From Streptomyces sp. CB02414 (GTDB lineage Bacteria > Actinomycetota > Actinomycetes > Streptomycetales > Streptomycetaceae): a stretch of DNA of 64,000 bases. The stretch covers positions 124,001 through 188,000 of the forward strand of contig NZ_LIPF01000009.1 of NCBI RefSeq assembly GCF_001905385.1, read 5' to 3'. Shown here in pieces: positions 20,531 to 28,970 of this stretch. Within the stretch, counting starts at the first letter, position 1, and each line of letters starts with the position of its first letter. A program made the translations under genes and the position numbers. The notes under the pieces are model-generated. The model made no database searches and was not told the DNA's origin. It worked only from the letters and a program-made list of their open reading frames with translations.

Positions 20531-21604
20531 TCACGTCCCGAACAAGTCCTGTTGTCCGTTTCCGGAACTCTGCGCACGCGGCGGGGTGAGGCCGAGATGC
20601 GCCCATGCTGCCGGGGTCGCCACCCGTCCGCGCGGGGTGCGGGCCAGCAGGCCCTCCCGTACGAGGAACGGTTCGGCGACCTCTTCCACTGTCTCACGCT
20701 CCTCCCCCACGGCGACGGCGAGCGTGGACAGGCCGACCGGGCCGCCGCCGAACAGCTTGAGCAGCGCCTCCAGCACGCCCCGGTCCAGCCGGTCCAGGCC
20801 CCGGGCGTCGACCTCGTAGACCGCGAGGGCGGCGGCGGCGATCTCCTGGGTGATCAGGCCGTCGGCCTTGACCTGGGCGTAGTCGCGGACCCGGCGCAGC
20901 AGGCGGTTGGCGATGCGGGGGGTGCCGCGGGAGCGGCCGGCGATCTCGGCGGCGCCGGCCGGGTCGATCTCGACGTCGAGCAGGCCGGCGGAGCGGTGGA
21001 CGACCCGTTCCAGTTCGGCCGGTCCGTAGAACTCCATGTGGGCGGTGAAGCCGAAGCGGTCGCGCAGCGGGGGCGGCAGCAGCCCGGCGCGCGTGGTCGC
21101 GCCGACGAGGGTGAAGGGGGGCAGCTCCAGGGGGATGGCGGTGGCGCCCGGTCCCTTGCCGACGATGACGTCGACGCGGAAGTCCTCCATCGCCATGTAG
21201 AGCATCTCCTCGGCGGGCCGCGACATGCGGTGGATCTCGTCGAGGAAGAGGACCTCGCCCTCTTGGAGGGAGGAGAGGATCGCCGCGAGGTCGCCGGCGT
21301 GCTGGATGGCGGGGCCGGAGGTGATGCGGATGGGGGCGCCCATCTCGGCCGCGATGATCATCGAAAGGGTGGTCTTGCCGAGGCCCGGCGCCCCCGAGAG
21401 CAGGACGTGGTCGGCGGTCGCCCCGCGCGCGCGGGCGGCGCGCAGGACGAGGTCGAGCTGCTCGCGGACCTTTTCCTGGCCGATGAACTCGCCCAGGTCC
21501 TTGGGGCGCAGGGCGGCCTCGACGGCCTGGTCCTCGCCGTCGGCGGCCGGGCCCACCAGCCGGTCGGCGGCTTCGGTGCCGGTCGTGTCGTCGTCCCAGT
21601 TCAC
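20531..21604 (-). CDS. ruvB: Holliday junction branch-migration helicase RuvB
   Basis: A 357-residue AAA+ hexameric motor that drives RuvA-bound Holliday junctions. It carries LRPKDLGEFIGQEKVREQL, Walker A GAPGLGKTTLS (about residues 67-77), Walker B VLFLDEIHRM and the C-terminal winged-helix with RTPRGRVATPAAWAHLGL. It is the last gene of ruvC-ruvA-ruvB, 20 nt after ruvA. Confidence 0.98.
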   Translation of the reverse strand: MNWDDDTTGTEAADRLVGPAADGEDQAVEAALRPKDLGEFIGQEKVREQLDLVLRAARARGATADHVLLSGAPGLGKTTLSMIIAAEMGAPIRITSGPAIQHAGDLAAILSSLQEGEVLFLDEIHRMSRPAEEMLYMAMEDFRVDVIVGKGPGATAIPLELPPFTLVGATTRAGLLPPPLRDRFGFTAHMEFYGPAELERVVHRSAGLLDVEIDPAGAAEIAGRSRGTPRIANRLLRRVRDYAQVKADGLITQEIAAAALAVYEVDARGLDRLDRGVLEALLKLFGGGPVGLSTLAVAVGEERETVEEVAEPFLVREGLLARTPRGRVATPAAWAHLGLTPPRAQSSGNGQQDLFGT

Positions 21605-21624
21605 GGTGTGAGTCTCCTAGCCGG

Positions 21625-22230
21625 CTAGCGGGCGCGGTTGAGCGTCTGGAGGGCCGCCTTCAGCAGCTGTCCCACCTGGGGCGTGCCCCCGGCGGCCTCC
21701 GCCTGGGGCGTCACGGCGGTGACGGCCTCGTCGGCCTCGCGGGTGGCGTACCCGAGGCCGATCAGGGCGGCGTGCAGCTGGTCGCGCCAGCCGGTGCTGA
21801 CCGGGGCGCCGACGGCGGGGGCGCCGACCGGTTCGCCGAGGCGGTCCTTCAGCTCCAGCAGCAGCTTCTGGGCCCCCTTCTTGCCGATGCCGGGGACGGC
21901 GGTGAGCGCCTTCTCGTCGCCGGTCGACACCGCCCTGCGCAGGGCGTCGGGGCTGTGCACGGCCAGCATCGCCTGCGCCAGGCGGGGGCCCACGCCGCTG
22001 GCGGTCTGCAGGAGCTCGAAGACCTGGCGCTCGTCGTCGTCGGCGAAGCCGTAGAGGGTGAGCGAGTCCTCGCGCACGACGAGGGAGGTGGCGAGCTTGG
22101 CGGGCTTGCCCAGGCGGAGCGTGGAGAGCGTGTTCGGCGTGCACTGGACGGCCATGCCGACGCCGCCGACCTCGACCACCGCGGCGTCGGGGGCGAGGGC
22201 GGCGACGGTGCCGCTGACGAAGGCGATCAT
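21625..22230 (-). CDS. ruvA: Holliday junction DNA-binding protein RuvA
   Basis: A 201-residue protein forming the tetramer that holds the four-way junction. It has the N-terminal OB fold (MIAFVSGTVAALAPDAAVVE), two helix-hairpin-helix motifs (LLQTASGVGPRLAQAML and VPGIGKKGAQKLLLEL) and a C-terminal domain III (LIGLGYATREADEAVTAV) that contacts RuvB. The ATG overlaps the ruvC stop by four bases. Confidence 0.98.
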   Translation of the reverse strand: MIAFVSGTVAALAPDAAVVEVGGVGMAVQCTPNTLSTLRLGKPAKLATSLVVREDSLTLYGFADDDERQVFELLQTASGVGPRLAQAMLAVHSPDALRRAVSTGDEKALTAVPGIGKKGAQKLLLELKDRLGEPVGAPAVGAPVSTGWRDQLHAALIGLGYATREADEAVTAVTPQAEAAGGTPQVGQLLKAALQTLNRAR

Positions 22231-22784
22231 GTCGTACGGCCTTTCGGGACGTGCGGGGTGCGGGGGGCACGGGACGCGTGCAGCGCCACGGCCTGCTGGA
22301 GCCGGTTCTGCGCGGGGGCGCGCCAGATGTGGCAGATGGCGAGGGCGAGGGCGTCCGCGGCGTCGGCCGGCTTCGGGGGCGCGGCGAGCCGCAGCAGACG
22401 GGTGACCATGGCGCCGACCTGCGCCTTGTCCGCGCGGCCGCTGCCGGTGACGGCGGCCTTGACCTCGCTCGGGGTGTGCAGGGCGACGGGGATGCCGCGG
22501 CGGGAGGCGCACAGGATCGCCACGGCGCTGGCCTGGGCGGTGCCCATGACGGTGCGGACGTTGTGCTGGCTGAAGACGCGCTCCACGGCGACGAACTCCG
22601 GCCGGTGCTCGTCGAGCCACTGGTCGATGCCCTGCTCGACGGCGACGAGGCGGTGGCCGAGGTCCGCGTCCGGCGGCGTGCGGACGACGCCCACGCCGAC
22701 CATGGTGAGCGGTCTGCCCGCCACTCCCTCGACGACCCCGACCCCGCACCGGGTCAGGCCGGGGTCCACCCCCAGTACGCGCAC
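22227..22784 (-). CDS. ruvC: Crossover junction endodeoxyribonuclease RuvC
   Basis: A 185-residue RNase H-fold resolvase that cuts Holliday junctions. The first catalytic aspartate is in VLGVDPGLTRCG, the Glu is in FVAVERVFSQHN, and the C-terminal acidic pair is in KPADAADALALAICH. I chose the GTG at 22784, giving VRVLGVDPG; an ATG 12 nt upstream lies within the purine-rich GGGAGGGG stretch that serves as ribosome site for the GTG. It is the first gene of the ruvCAB operon. Confidence 0.96.
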   Translation of the reverse strand: MRVLGVDPGLTRCGVGVVEGVAGRPLTMVGVGVVRTPPDADLGHRLVAVEQGIDQWLDEHRPEFVAVERVFSQHNVRTVMGTAQASAVAILCASRRGIPVALHTPSEVKAAVTGSGRADKAQVGAMVTRLLRLAAPPKPADAADALALAICHIWRAPAQNRLQQAVALHASRAPRTPHVPKGRTT

Positions 22785-22840
22785 GGCCCCTCCCATCGAT
22801 CACCTGTTTGTGCAGGCTATCGGGTGGCACTGACAAAGCT

Positions 22841-22872
22841 GCGGGCCGACGGGGTGTGTCCCGTCGGCCCGC
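22841..22872 (-). terminator. Terminator of yebC
   Basis: Perfect 13-bp stem GCGGGCCGACGGG / CCCGTCGGCCCGC with a 6-nt loop (GTGTGT), 17 nt beyond the yebC stop and before ruvC. Confidence 0.78.
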
Positions 22873-22888
22873 TGAGCCAGTGGACGCG

Positions 22889-23641
22889 TTACGCGTCGAC
22901 CTTCTCCATGACCTCGTCGCTCACGTCGAAGTTGGCGAAGACGTTCTGCACGTCGTCGCTGTCCTCCAGGGCGTCGATCAGCTTGAAGATCTTCCGGGCG
23001 CCGTCCTCGTCCAGCTCGACCTGCATGGTCGGGACGAAGTTGGCGTCGGCGGACTCGTAGTCGATGCCGGCGTCCTGGAGGGCCGTGCGGACGGCGACCA
23101 GGTCGGTGGCCTCGCTGAGCACCTCGAAGGACTCGCCGAGGTCGTTGACCTCTTCGGCGCCCGCGTCGAGGACGGCACCGAGGACGTCGTCCTCGCCCAG
23201 CTCGCCCTTGGGGACGATCACGACGCCCTTGCGGTTGAACAGGTACGACACCGAGCCGGGGTCGGCCATGGAGCCGCCGTTGCGGGTCATGGCGACGCGG
23301 ACGTCGGAGGCGGCGCGGTTGCGGTTGTCGGTGAGGCACTCGATGAGCACCGCGACGCCGTTCGGACCGTAACCCTCGTACATGATCGTCTCGTAGTCGG
23401 CGCCGCCGGCTTCGAGGCCGGCGCCGCGCTTGACGGCGGAGTCGATGTTCTTGTTCGGGACCGACTGCTTCTTCGCCTTCTGGATGGCGTCGTACAGCGT
23501 CGGGTTGCCGTCGATGTCGGCACCGCCCATGCGGGCCGCGACTTCGATGTTCTTGATCAGCTTCGCGAAGAGCTTGCCGCGCTTGGCATCGATGACGGCC
23601 TTCTTGTGCTTCGTCGTGGCCCATTTAGAGTGGCCGGACAT
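22889..23641 (-). CDS. YebC/PmpR family protein
   Basis: A 250-residue protein beginning with the family signature SGHSKWATTKHKKAVIDAKR, followed by VPNKNIDSAVKRGAG and YEGYGPNGVAVLIE. YebC-type proteins were long annotated as transcription regulators; recent work on relatives assigns ribosome-associated roles in translating proline-rich stretches, so the exact function here is left open. The start is ATG at 23641 with an AGGAGAC-type site just upstream. It lies 47 nt after pdxT and before ruvC, the same order as in mycobacteria. Confidence 0.95.
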   Translation of the reverse strand: MSGHSKWATTKHKKAVIDAKRGKLFAKLIKNIEVAARMGGADIDGNPTLYDAIQKAKKQSVPNKNIDSAVKRGAGLEAGGADYETIMYEGYGPNGVAVLIECLTDNRNRAASDVRVAMTRNGGSMADPGSVSYLFNRKGVVIVPKGELGEDDVLGAVLDAGAEEVNDLGESFEVLSEATDLVAVRTALQDAGIDYESADANFVPTMQVELDEDGARKIFKLIDALEDSDDVQNVFANFDVSDEVMEKVDA

Positions 23642-23688
23642 CTGCCTGTCTCCTTCGCGTAACCCGTCTTTGTACGAACGGAGGAATC

Positions 23689-24297
23689 CTACAAGGACTC
23701 CGGGGCCCCGTTCGCGCGCACCATGTCGGCGAAGAGGCGGTGCACGCGGTGGTCGCCGGTCAGCTCCGGGTGGAACGACGTGGCGAGCGCGTTGCCCTGG
23801 CGGACGGCGACGATGTGGCCGTCGTGCTCGGCGAGCACCTCGACCGAGGCGCCCACGGACTCGACCCACGGGGCGCGGATGAAGACGCCCTCCACCGGCT
23901 CGCCCCCGACGCCCTTGACGTCGACGGCCGCCTCGAAGGACTCGTTCTGCCGCCCGAAGGCGTTGCGGCGCACGATCATGTCGATGCCGCCGGCCGTCTC
24001 CTGCCCGGAGCGCGGGTCGAGGATCTTGTCGGCCAGCATGATCATGCCGGCGCAGGTGCCGTAGACGGGCATGCCGTCCCGCACGCGCGCGCGGAGGGGC
24101 TCCATCACTCCGAAGAGGACGGCCAGTTTGGAGATGGTGGTGGACTCGCCGCCGGGGACGACCAGGCCGTCGACCTCGGCGAGTTCTTCGGGGCGCCTCA
24201 CCGGCCTGGCCACGGCGTCGGCCGCGGCCAGGGCGACGAGGTGCTCCCGTACGTCGCCCTGGAGGGCCAGGACGCCGATGACGGGGGTGTCACTCAT
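23689..24297 (-). CDS. pdxT: Pyridoxal 5'-phosphate synthase glutaminase subunit PdxT
   Basis: A 202-residue class I glutaminase that frees ammonia from glutamine and passes it to PdxS. It has the oxyanion-loop VVPGGESTTISKLA, the catalytic cysteine in YGTCAGMIMLA (about residue 82), and the His/Glu pair in SFHPELTGDHRVH. Its start is 12 nt after the pdxS stop; the two make the PLP synthase complex. Confidence 0.98.
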   Translation of the reverse strand: MSDTPVIGVLALQGDVREHLVALAAADAVARPVRRPEELAEVDGLVVPGGESTTISKLAVLFGVMEPLRARVRDGMPVYGTCAGMIMLADKILDPRSGQETAGGIDMIVRRNAFGRQNESFEAAVDVKGVGGEPVEGVFIRAPWVESVGASVEVLAEHDGHIVAVRQGNALATSFHPELTGDHRVHRLFADMVRANGAPESL

Positions 24298-24309
24298 GGG
24301 ATCGGTGCC

Positions 24310-25221
24310 TTACCAGCCGCGGTTGGCGTAGCGCTCGGTCTCGGGCAGGGTGTCGCAGTTGATGCCGACCATGGCCTCGCCGAGGTTGCGGGAGGCGTCC
24401 GCGACGATCTTCGGGTCGTCGTAGAAGGTGGTCGCCTTCACGATGGCCGCGGCGCGCTTGGCCGGGTCGCCGGACTTGAAGATGCCGGAGCCGACGAAGA
24501 CGCCCTCGGCGCCGAGCTGGCGCATGAGCGCGGCGTCGGCGGGGGTGGCGACACCTCCGGCGGAGAAGAGCACGACCGGCAGCTTGCCCAGCTCGGAGAC
24601 CTCCTTGACCAGCTCGTACGGGGCGCGCAGCTCCTTGGCGGCGGCGTACAGCTCGTTGTTGTCGTAGCCGCGCAGGCGGGCGATCTCGTTCTTGATCTGG
24701 CGCAGGTGGCGGACGGCCTCGACGACGTTGCCGGTGCCGGCCTCGCCCTTGGAGCGGATCATCGCGGCACCCTCGGCGATGCGGCGCAGGGCCTCACCGA
24801 GGTTGGTGGCGCCGCAGACGAAGGGGGTGGTGAAGGCGAACTTGTCGCTGTGGTTGACCTCGTCGGCCGGGGTGAGGACCTCGGACTCGTCGATGTAGTC
24901 GACGCCGAGGGACTGCAGCACCTGGGCCTCGACGAAGTGGCCGATGCGGGACTTGGCCATCACCGGGATGGAGACGGCCTCGATGATGCCCTCGATCATG
25001 TCCGGGTCGGACATCCGGGCCACGCCGCCGTCCTTGCGGATGTCGGCGGGGACGCGCTCCAGGGCCATGACCGCGACGGCGCCCGCGTCCTCGGCGATCT
25101 TCGCCTGCTCGGGCGTGACGACGTCCATGATCACGCCGCCCTTGAGCTGCTCGGCCATGCCGCGCTTCACGCGGGCGGTGCCGGTCTCGGGGGTCTGGTT
25201 TTCGGAGAGCGTGCTGGACAC
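24310..25221 (-). CDS. pdxS: Pyridoxal 5'-phosphate synthase lyase subunit PdxS
   Basis: A 303-residue TIM-barrel enzyme that builds PLP from ribose 5-phosphate, glyceraldehyde 3-phosphate and ammonia. Signature stretches are GTARVKRGMAEQLKGGVIMD, VMAKSRIGHFVEAQVLQSL and FSAGGVATPADAALMRQLGA. The GTG start at 25221 is supported by GAGG six bases upstream; the upstream in-frame sequence is low quality. First gene of pdxS-pdxT. Confidence 0.97.
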   Translation of the reverse strand: MSSTLSENQTPETGTARVKRGMAEQLKGGVIMDVVTPEQAKIAEDAGAVAVMALERVPADIRKDGGVARMSDPDMIEGIIEAVSIPVMAKSRIGHFVEAQVLQSLGVDYIDESEVLTPADEVNHSDKFAFTTPFVCGATNLGEALRRIAEGAAMIRSKGEAGTGNVVEAVRHLRQIKNEIARLRGYDNNELYAAAKELRAPYELVKEVSELGKLPVVLFSAGGVATPADAALMRQLGAEGVFVGSGIFKSGDPAKRAAAIVKATTFYDDPKIVADASRNLGEAMVGINCDTLPETERYANRGW

Positions 25222-25333
25222 GGGTACCTCGCTGAGGGAAGGGGGTTTCTGCAGCAACGAGGAAACGTGAGCGGACCAGGCCACAGCAAGGGCCAATGGG
25301 AAGGCGGTGGATCGTTTTCGGCGCCGGGGCGCG

Positions 25334-25876
25334 TTACGCGGCCCGCTCGACCAGGGCGGCCGGCGACTCGTCGTCCATCTCGAAGGCCAGCGGGAAGGGT
25401 GCGTGCCCAGCGAGGCGGAACCAGCGGACCTTGCGGTGCTCGCGCAGCCGGCGCGCGGCCCCCACCGCGTCGTTGTGGAAGCGCCGGGCCATCGGGACGC
25501 GTCGCACGGCCTCGGCCAGCTCGTGGGCCGCCTCCACTCCCCCGGGCGCCTCGCGCAGGGCGTCCACCTGCTGCGGATCGGCGAACACCGCGCGCAGCGC
25601 CTGGCTCAGCTCGCTCTCGGCGACCTCCCGCTGCTCCTCCTCCGCCTGCCGGGCGGCGTGCGCCGCCTCGTACAGGACGATGGAGGCGGCCGGATCGAGG
25701 ACGCCCGAAGTGGCCAGTTCCTGGGCCACGGACGCCCTGCGCAGCAGCTGCGCGTCGAGGGCGGCACGCGCGGCGTCGATCCGGGCGTGCAGGCGGTCCA
25801 GGCGGCCGGCCGTCCAGCTGAGGTAGAGGCCGACGGCCACGAGGACGACCAGGATCCAGATGAGAGTTGCGGTCAC
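25334..25876 (-). CDS. LemA-like membrane protein
   Basis: A 180-residue protein: one N-terminal transmembrane helix (TLIWILVVLVAVGLYLSW), a long helical coiled region (RLDRLHARIDAARAALDAQL), and a C-terminal segment ARRFHNDAVGAARRLREHR. That last segment resembles the LemA/DUF4129-associated pattern A-R-x-Y-N-D-A-V. LemA proteins are small membrane-anchored helical-bundle proteins without a settled function. GTG at 25876 is preferred over the TTG at 25885 because the membrane helix then follows at once. It stands alone between pdxS and pimA. Confidence 0.75.
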   Translation of the reverse strand: MTATLIWILVVLVAVGLYLSWTAGRLDRLHARIDAARAALDAQLLRRASVAQELATSGVLDPAASIVLYEAAHAARQAEEEQREVAESELSQALRAVFADPQQVDALREAPGGVEAAHELAEAVRRVPMARRFHNDAVGAARRLREHRKVRWFRLAGHAPFPLAFEMDDESPAALVERAA

Positions 25877-25953
25877 GGGCCGCAACCCTAGTCAACCCCG
25901 GACGGGCCGGGAATTCCGACGTCCCTCCAGGGCCTCGCCGAGGGGCCCCGCGC

Positions 25954-27117
25954 TCAGTCCCTCGCCAGTCCGAAGCGGGCGCGCAGGCCCGTCGCCCGGT
26001 CGTCCGTCGCCACGGCCGCCGCGCCCGCCGTCACCGTCTCGTAGACGGACAGGATGTCCGCGCCGACCGTGGACCAGTCGAAGCGCCGTACGTGGGCGCT
26101 GCCGCGCTCGCGCAGCGCCGCCCGGCGCTCCGGGTCCGCCAGCAGCCGCACGGCCGCGTCGGCCAGCGCGTCGGCGTCCTCGTTGGGGAACAGTTCACCG
26201 GCCGCCCCCTGGTCGAGGACCTGCGCGAAGGCGTCGAGGTCCGAGGCGAGCACGGGGGCGCCGGCCGACATCGCCTCGACGAGGATGATGCCGAAGCTCT
26301 CGCCGCCGGTGTTGGGGGCGACGTAGAGGTCGACGCTGCGCAGGAAGCGGGCCTTGTCCTCGTCGCTGACCATGCCGAGGAACTCCACCCGGGAGCGCAG
26401 CTCGGCGGGCAGGGAGGCCACCGCCTCCTTCTCGTCGCCGCGTCCGGCGACCAGCAGCCGGGCCTGCGGGCGGGCGGCGAGGATCTTCGGCAGGGCCCGC
26501 ATGAGCACCGGCAGCCCCTTGCGGGGCTCGTCGATGCGCCCGACGAAGCCGATGGTGTCCCCCTGCCACTCGGGCTTGGGCTCGGCGTCGGCGAAGAAGT
26601 CGACGTCGACGCCGTTGGGGATGACGACCGCGTCCCCGCCGAGGTGCTCGACGAGGGTGCGGCGGGCGTACTCGCTCACCGCGATCCGGGCGCTGATCTT
26701 CTCCAGGGCGGCCTGGAGGATCGAATACGCGGCGATCATCGCGCGGGAGCGCGGGTTGGACGTGTGGAAGGTGGCCACGATCGGGCCCTGCGCGGCCCAG
26801 CAGGTGAGCAGGCCGAGCGAGGGCGAGGTCGGCTCGTGGATGTGGATGACGTCGAAGCCGCCGTCGTGCAGCCAGCGCCGTACCCGGGCCGCCGACAGGA
26901 AACCGAAGTTGAGGCGGGCCACCGAGCCGTTGTACGGCACCGGCACCGCGCGGCCGGCCGAGACGACGTACGGGGGCAGCGGGGTGTCGTCGTCGGCCGG
27001 GGCGAGGACGGACACCTCGTGGCCGAGACGGATGAAGTACTCGGCCAGGTCCCGGATGTGGAACTGGACGCCGCCCGGCACGTCCCAGGAGTACGGGCAG
27101 ACGATGCCGATCCTCAC
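25954..27117 (-). CDS. pimA: Phosphatidylinositol mannosyltransferase PimA-type (GT4)
   Basis: A 387-residue retaining glycosyltransferase of the GT-B fold that transfers mannose from GDP-Man to phosphatidylinositol on the inner membrane face. The N-terminal PYSWDVPGGVQFHIRDLAE and FDVIHIHEPTSPSLGLL match PimA; the GT4 C-domain has GFVGRIDEPRKGLPVLMRAL and the nucleotide-sugar EX7E motif in TGGESFGIILVEAMSAG. GTG start overlapping the patA stop by four bases. Third and last gene of pgsA-patA-pimA. Confidence 0.94.
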   Translation of the reverse strand: MRIGIVCPYSWDVPGGVQFHIRDLAEYFIRLGHEVSVLAPADDDTPLPPYVVSAGRAVPVPYNGSVARLNFGFLSAARVRRWLHDGGFDVIHIHEPTSPSLGLLTCWAAQGPIVATFHTSNPRSRAMIAAYSILQAALEKISARIAVSEYARRTLVEHLGGDAVVIPNGVDVDFFADAEPKPEWQGDTIGFVGRIDEPRKGLPVLMRALPKILAARPQARLLVAGRGDEKEAVASLPAELRSRVEFLGMVSDEDKARFLRSVDLYVAPNTGGESFGIILVEAMSAGAPVLASDLDAFAQVLDQGAAGELFPNEDADALADAAVRLLADPERRAALRERGSAHVRRFDWSTVGADILSVYETVTAGAAAVATDDRATGLRARFGLARD

Positions 27118-28043
27118 CGGTCGCCCCGCTCACGCGCCCCGGGTGCCTTGGCCGGGTCGAGATCCTTCAGCCACAAGCGCTGCAGCATGTGCCAGTCCTC
27201 CGGGTGCTCGGCGATTCCCGTGGCGAAGGCGTCGGCCAGCGCCTGTGTCATGACAGACGTCTTCTCGGCCCGGGTACCTGACTCGGGGACCTCGACCGGC
27301 GGATGCACCCGGCCCTGCATCACGGGCGAGTCGTCGTACCAGAGCGTCACGGGCAGGAGCCGTGCGCCGGTCTGCTGGGCGAGCAGGGCGGGACCGGCGG
27401 GCATGCGGGCCGTCTCGCCGAAGAAGTCGACCTCCACGCCGGAGGCGGACAGGTCGCGGTCGGCGACCAGGCAGACCAGGCCGCCGTCGCGCAGCCGCCG
27501 GGCCAGCGTGCCGAAGGCGGTGCCGCCGCTGTGCGGCAGGACCTCCATGCCGAGCCCTTCGCGGTAGGCGACGAAGCGGTCGTACAGGGTCTCCGGCTTG
27601 AGGCGCTCGGCGACCGTCGTGAAGGGGATGCCGAGTCGGGTGGTGACCCAGGCGCCGGCCAGGTCCCAGTTGGCCAGGTGCGGCAGGGCGAGGACGACGC
27701 CCTTGCCCGCGTCCATGCCGTCGGTGAGGTGGTGCAGGTCCTTGGGAGCGAAGCCCGCCTTGACGCGCTCGGTGCTCCACGCCGGGAGACGGAAGGACTC
27801 CATCCAGTAGCGCAGGTAGGACCGCATGCCCGCGCGGGAGAGCGCGGCGAGCCGCTCGGGGCCCGCCTCGGGCACCACGCGCGCGTAGTTGCCCTCCAGC
27901 CGCCGCACCCCCGTGCCGCGCTGCTTCCAGGCGACGTCCGCGATGGTGCGGCCCAGGCGCACGGCGACGGGCTCGGGCAACTTCTTGACGGTGCTCCAGC
28001 CGGCGCCGTACAGGGCGTCGGCCAGCCGGTCCTGAGCGCTCAC
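27114..28043 (-). CDS. Phosphatidylinositol mannoside acyltransferase (PatA-like)
   Basis: A 309-residue lauroyl/HtrB-type acyltransferase. The catalytic HX4D motif is seen in LPHLANWDLAGAW, and FMEV-type regions such as LVADRDLSASGVEVDFFGE and PAGPALLAQQTGARLLPVT follow. By position and similarity it should acylate the mannose of PIM1/PIM2, as PatA does in mycobacteria. GTG start overlapping the pgsA stop by four nt, and its stop overlaps pimA by four, so the three genes are translationally coupled. Confidence 0.92.
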   Translation of the reverse strand: MSAQDRLADALYGAGWSTVKKLPEPVAVRLGRTIADVAWKQRGTGVRRLEGNYARVVPEAGPERLAALSRAGMRSYLRYWMESFRLPAWSTERVKAGFAPKDLHHLTDGMDAGKGVVLALPHLANWDLAGAWVTTRLGIPFTTVAERLKPETLYDRFVAYREGLGMEVLPHSGGTAFGTLARRLRDGGLVCLVADRDLSASGVEVDFFGETARMPAGPALLAQQTGARLLPVTLWYDDSPVMQGRVHPPVEVPESGTRAEKTSVMTQALADAFATGIAEHPEDWHMLQRLWLKDLDPAKAPGARERGDR

Positions 28044-28708
28044 TTCGCCGCCTCGGTGCCCTGGTCCTCCTGCGCGGCGGCGTCGGCCTCGGCGGCCTCG
28101 CGGCGGACCGTGACGACGCGCTGGACCAGCGTGACCAGGCTGCCGACGGCGACGATCCACAGGGCGACGGGCAGCAGGTACTGGATGCCGGGCACGCCGA
28201 ACTTGTGCAGGCCCGCGAACCCGGCGGCGACCAGCGAGACGACCAGGCGCTCGGCCCGCTCGACCAGGCCGTTGACGGCGACCGGCAGCCCGATCGACTC
28301 TCCGCGCGCCTTGGTGTACGACACCACCTGGCCGCTCGCCAGGCAGAAGATGGACACGGCGCACAGCGCGATGTTGTCGCCCGCGCCCGCGTACCAGAGG
28401 GCGAAGCCGCCGAAGATCGCGCCGTCGGCGACCCGGTCCAGCGTGGAGTCCAGGAACGCGCCCCAGCGGCTGGAGCGGCCGAGCTGGCGGGCCATGTTGC
28501 CGTCGACCAGGTCGGAGAAGACGAAGAGCGTGATCACGACCGTGCCCCAGAAGAACTCGCCCATGGGGTAGAAGACCAGCGCTCCCGCGACCACACCCGC
28601 GGTGCCGATCAGCGTGACCGTGTCCGGGCTGACGCCCCGGCGGATGAGAAACGCGGCGAACGGTGTGAGGACACGCGTAAAAAATGCACGCGCGTACTTG
28701 TTCAGCAT
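28040..28708 (-). CDS. pgsA: Phosphatidylinositol phosphate synthase (CDP-alcohol phosphatidyltransferase)
   Basis: A 222-residue polytopic membrane enzyme. The full CDP-alcohol signature D-x2-D-G-x2-A-R-x8-G-x3-D-x3-D is visible in SDLVDGNMARQLGRSS continuing through WGAFLDSTLD (about residues 66-92). In actinobacteria this enzyme joins CDP-diacylglycerol and inositol 1-phosphate. The context with patA and pimA supports PI phosphate synthesis over other head groups. ATG start with GGAAGGCC just upstream. The 262-nt gap to the divergent EF-G2 gene contains both promoters. Confidence 0.94.
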   Translation of the reverse strand: MLNKYARAFFTRVLTPFAAFLIRRGVSPDTVTLIGTAGVVAGALVFYPMGEFFWGTVVITLFVFSDLVDGNMARQLGRSSRWGAFLDSTLDRVADGAIFGGFALWYAGAGDNIALCAVSIFCLASGQVVSYTKARGESIGLPVAVNGLVERAERLVVSLVAAGFAGLHKFGVPGIQYLLPVALWIVAVGSLVTLVQRVVTVRREAAEADAAAQEDQGTEAAK

Positions 28709-28970
28709 GGCCTTCCCGACGGTCGGTGTGGCCGCGGCCCCTGCTGGCCACCGGCTGGCCCATCGTAGTCACGCACGCGCGCGTGCGACGGACGGGCACC
28801 CGGACCCGCTGGTGGGCGGCCGGTGGGCGGCGGGGTCCCGTCGTTCGTATGGACGCGGCGTGACGGGAGTGGAAAGCTCGAAGGACCGCGGGCGTCGCCG
28901 GAGCCGCCAGTGCACGCGGTCCCGCGTGTCCGCGCCCACAGTGACCTCACCGTGCACGGGAGGCAAGGAC

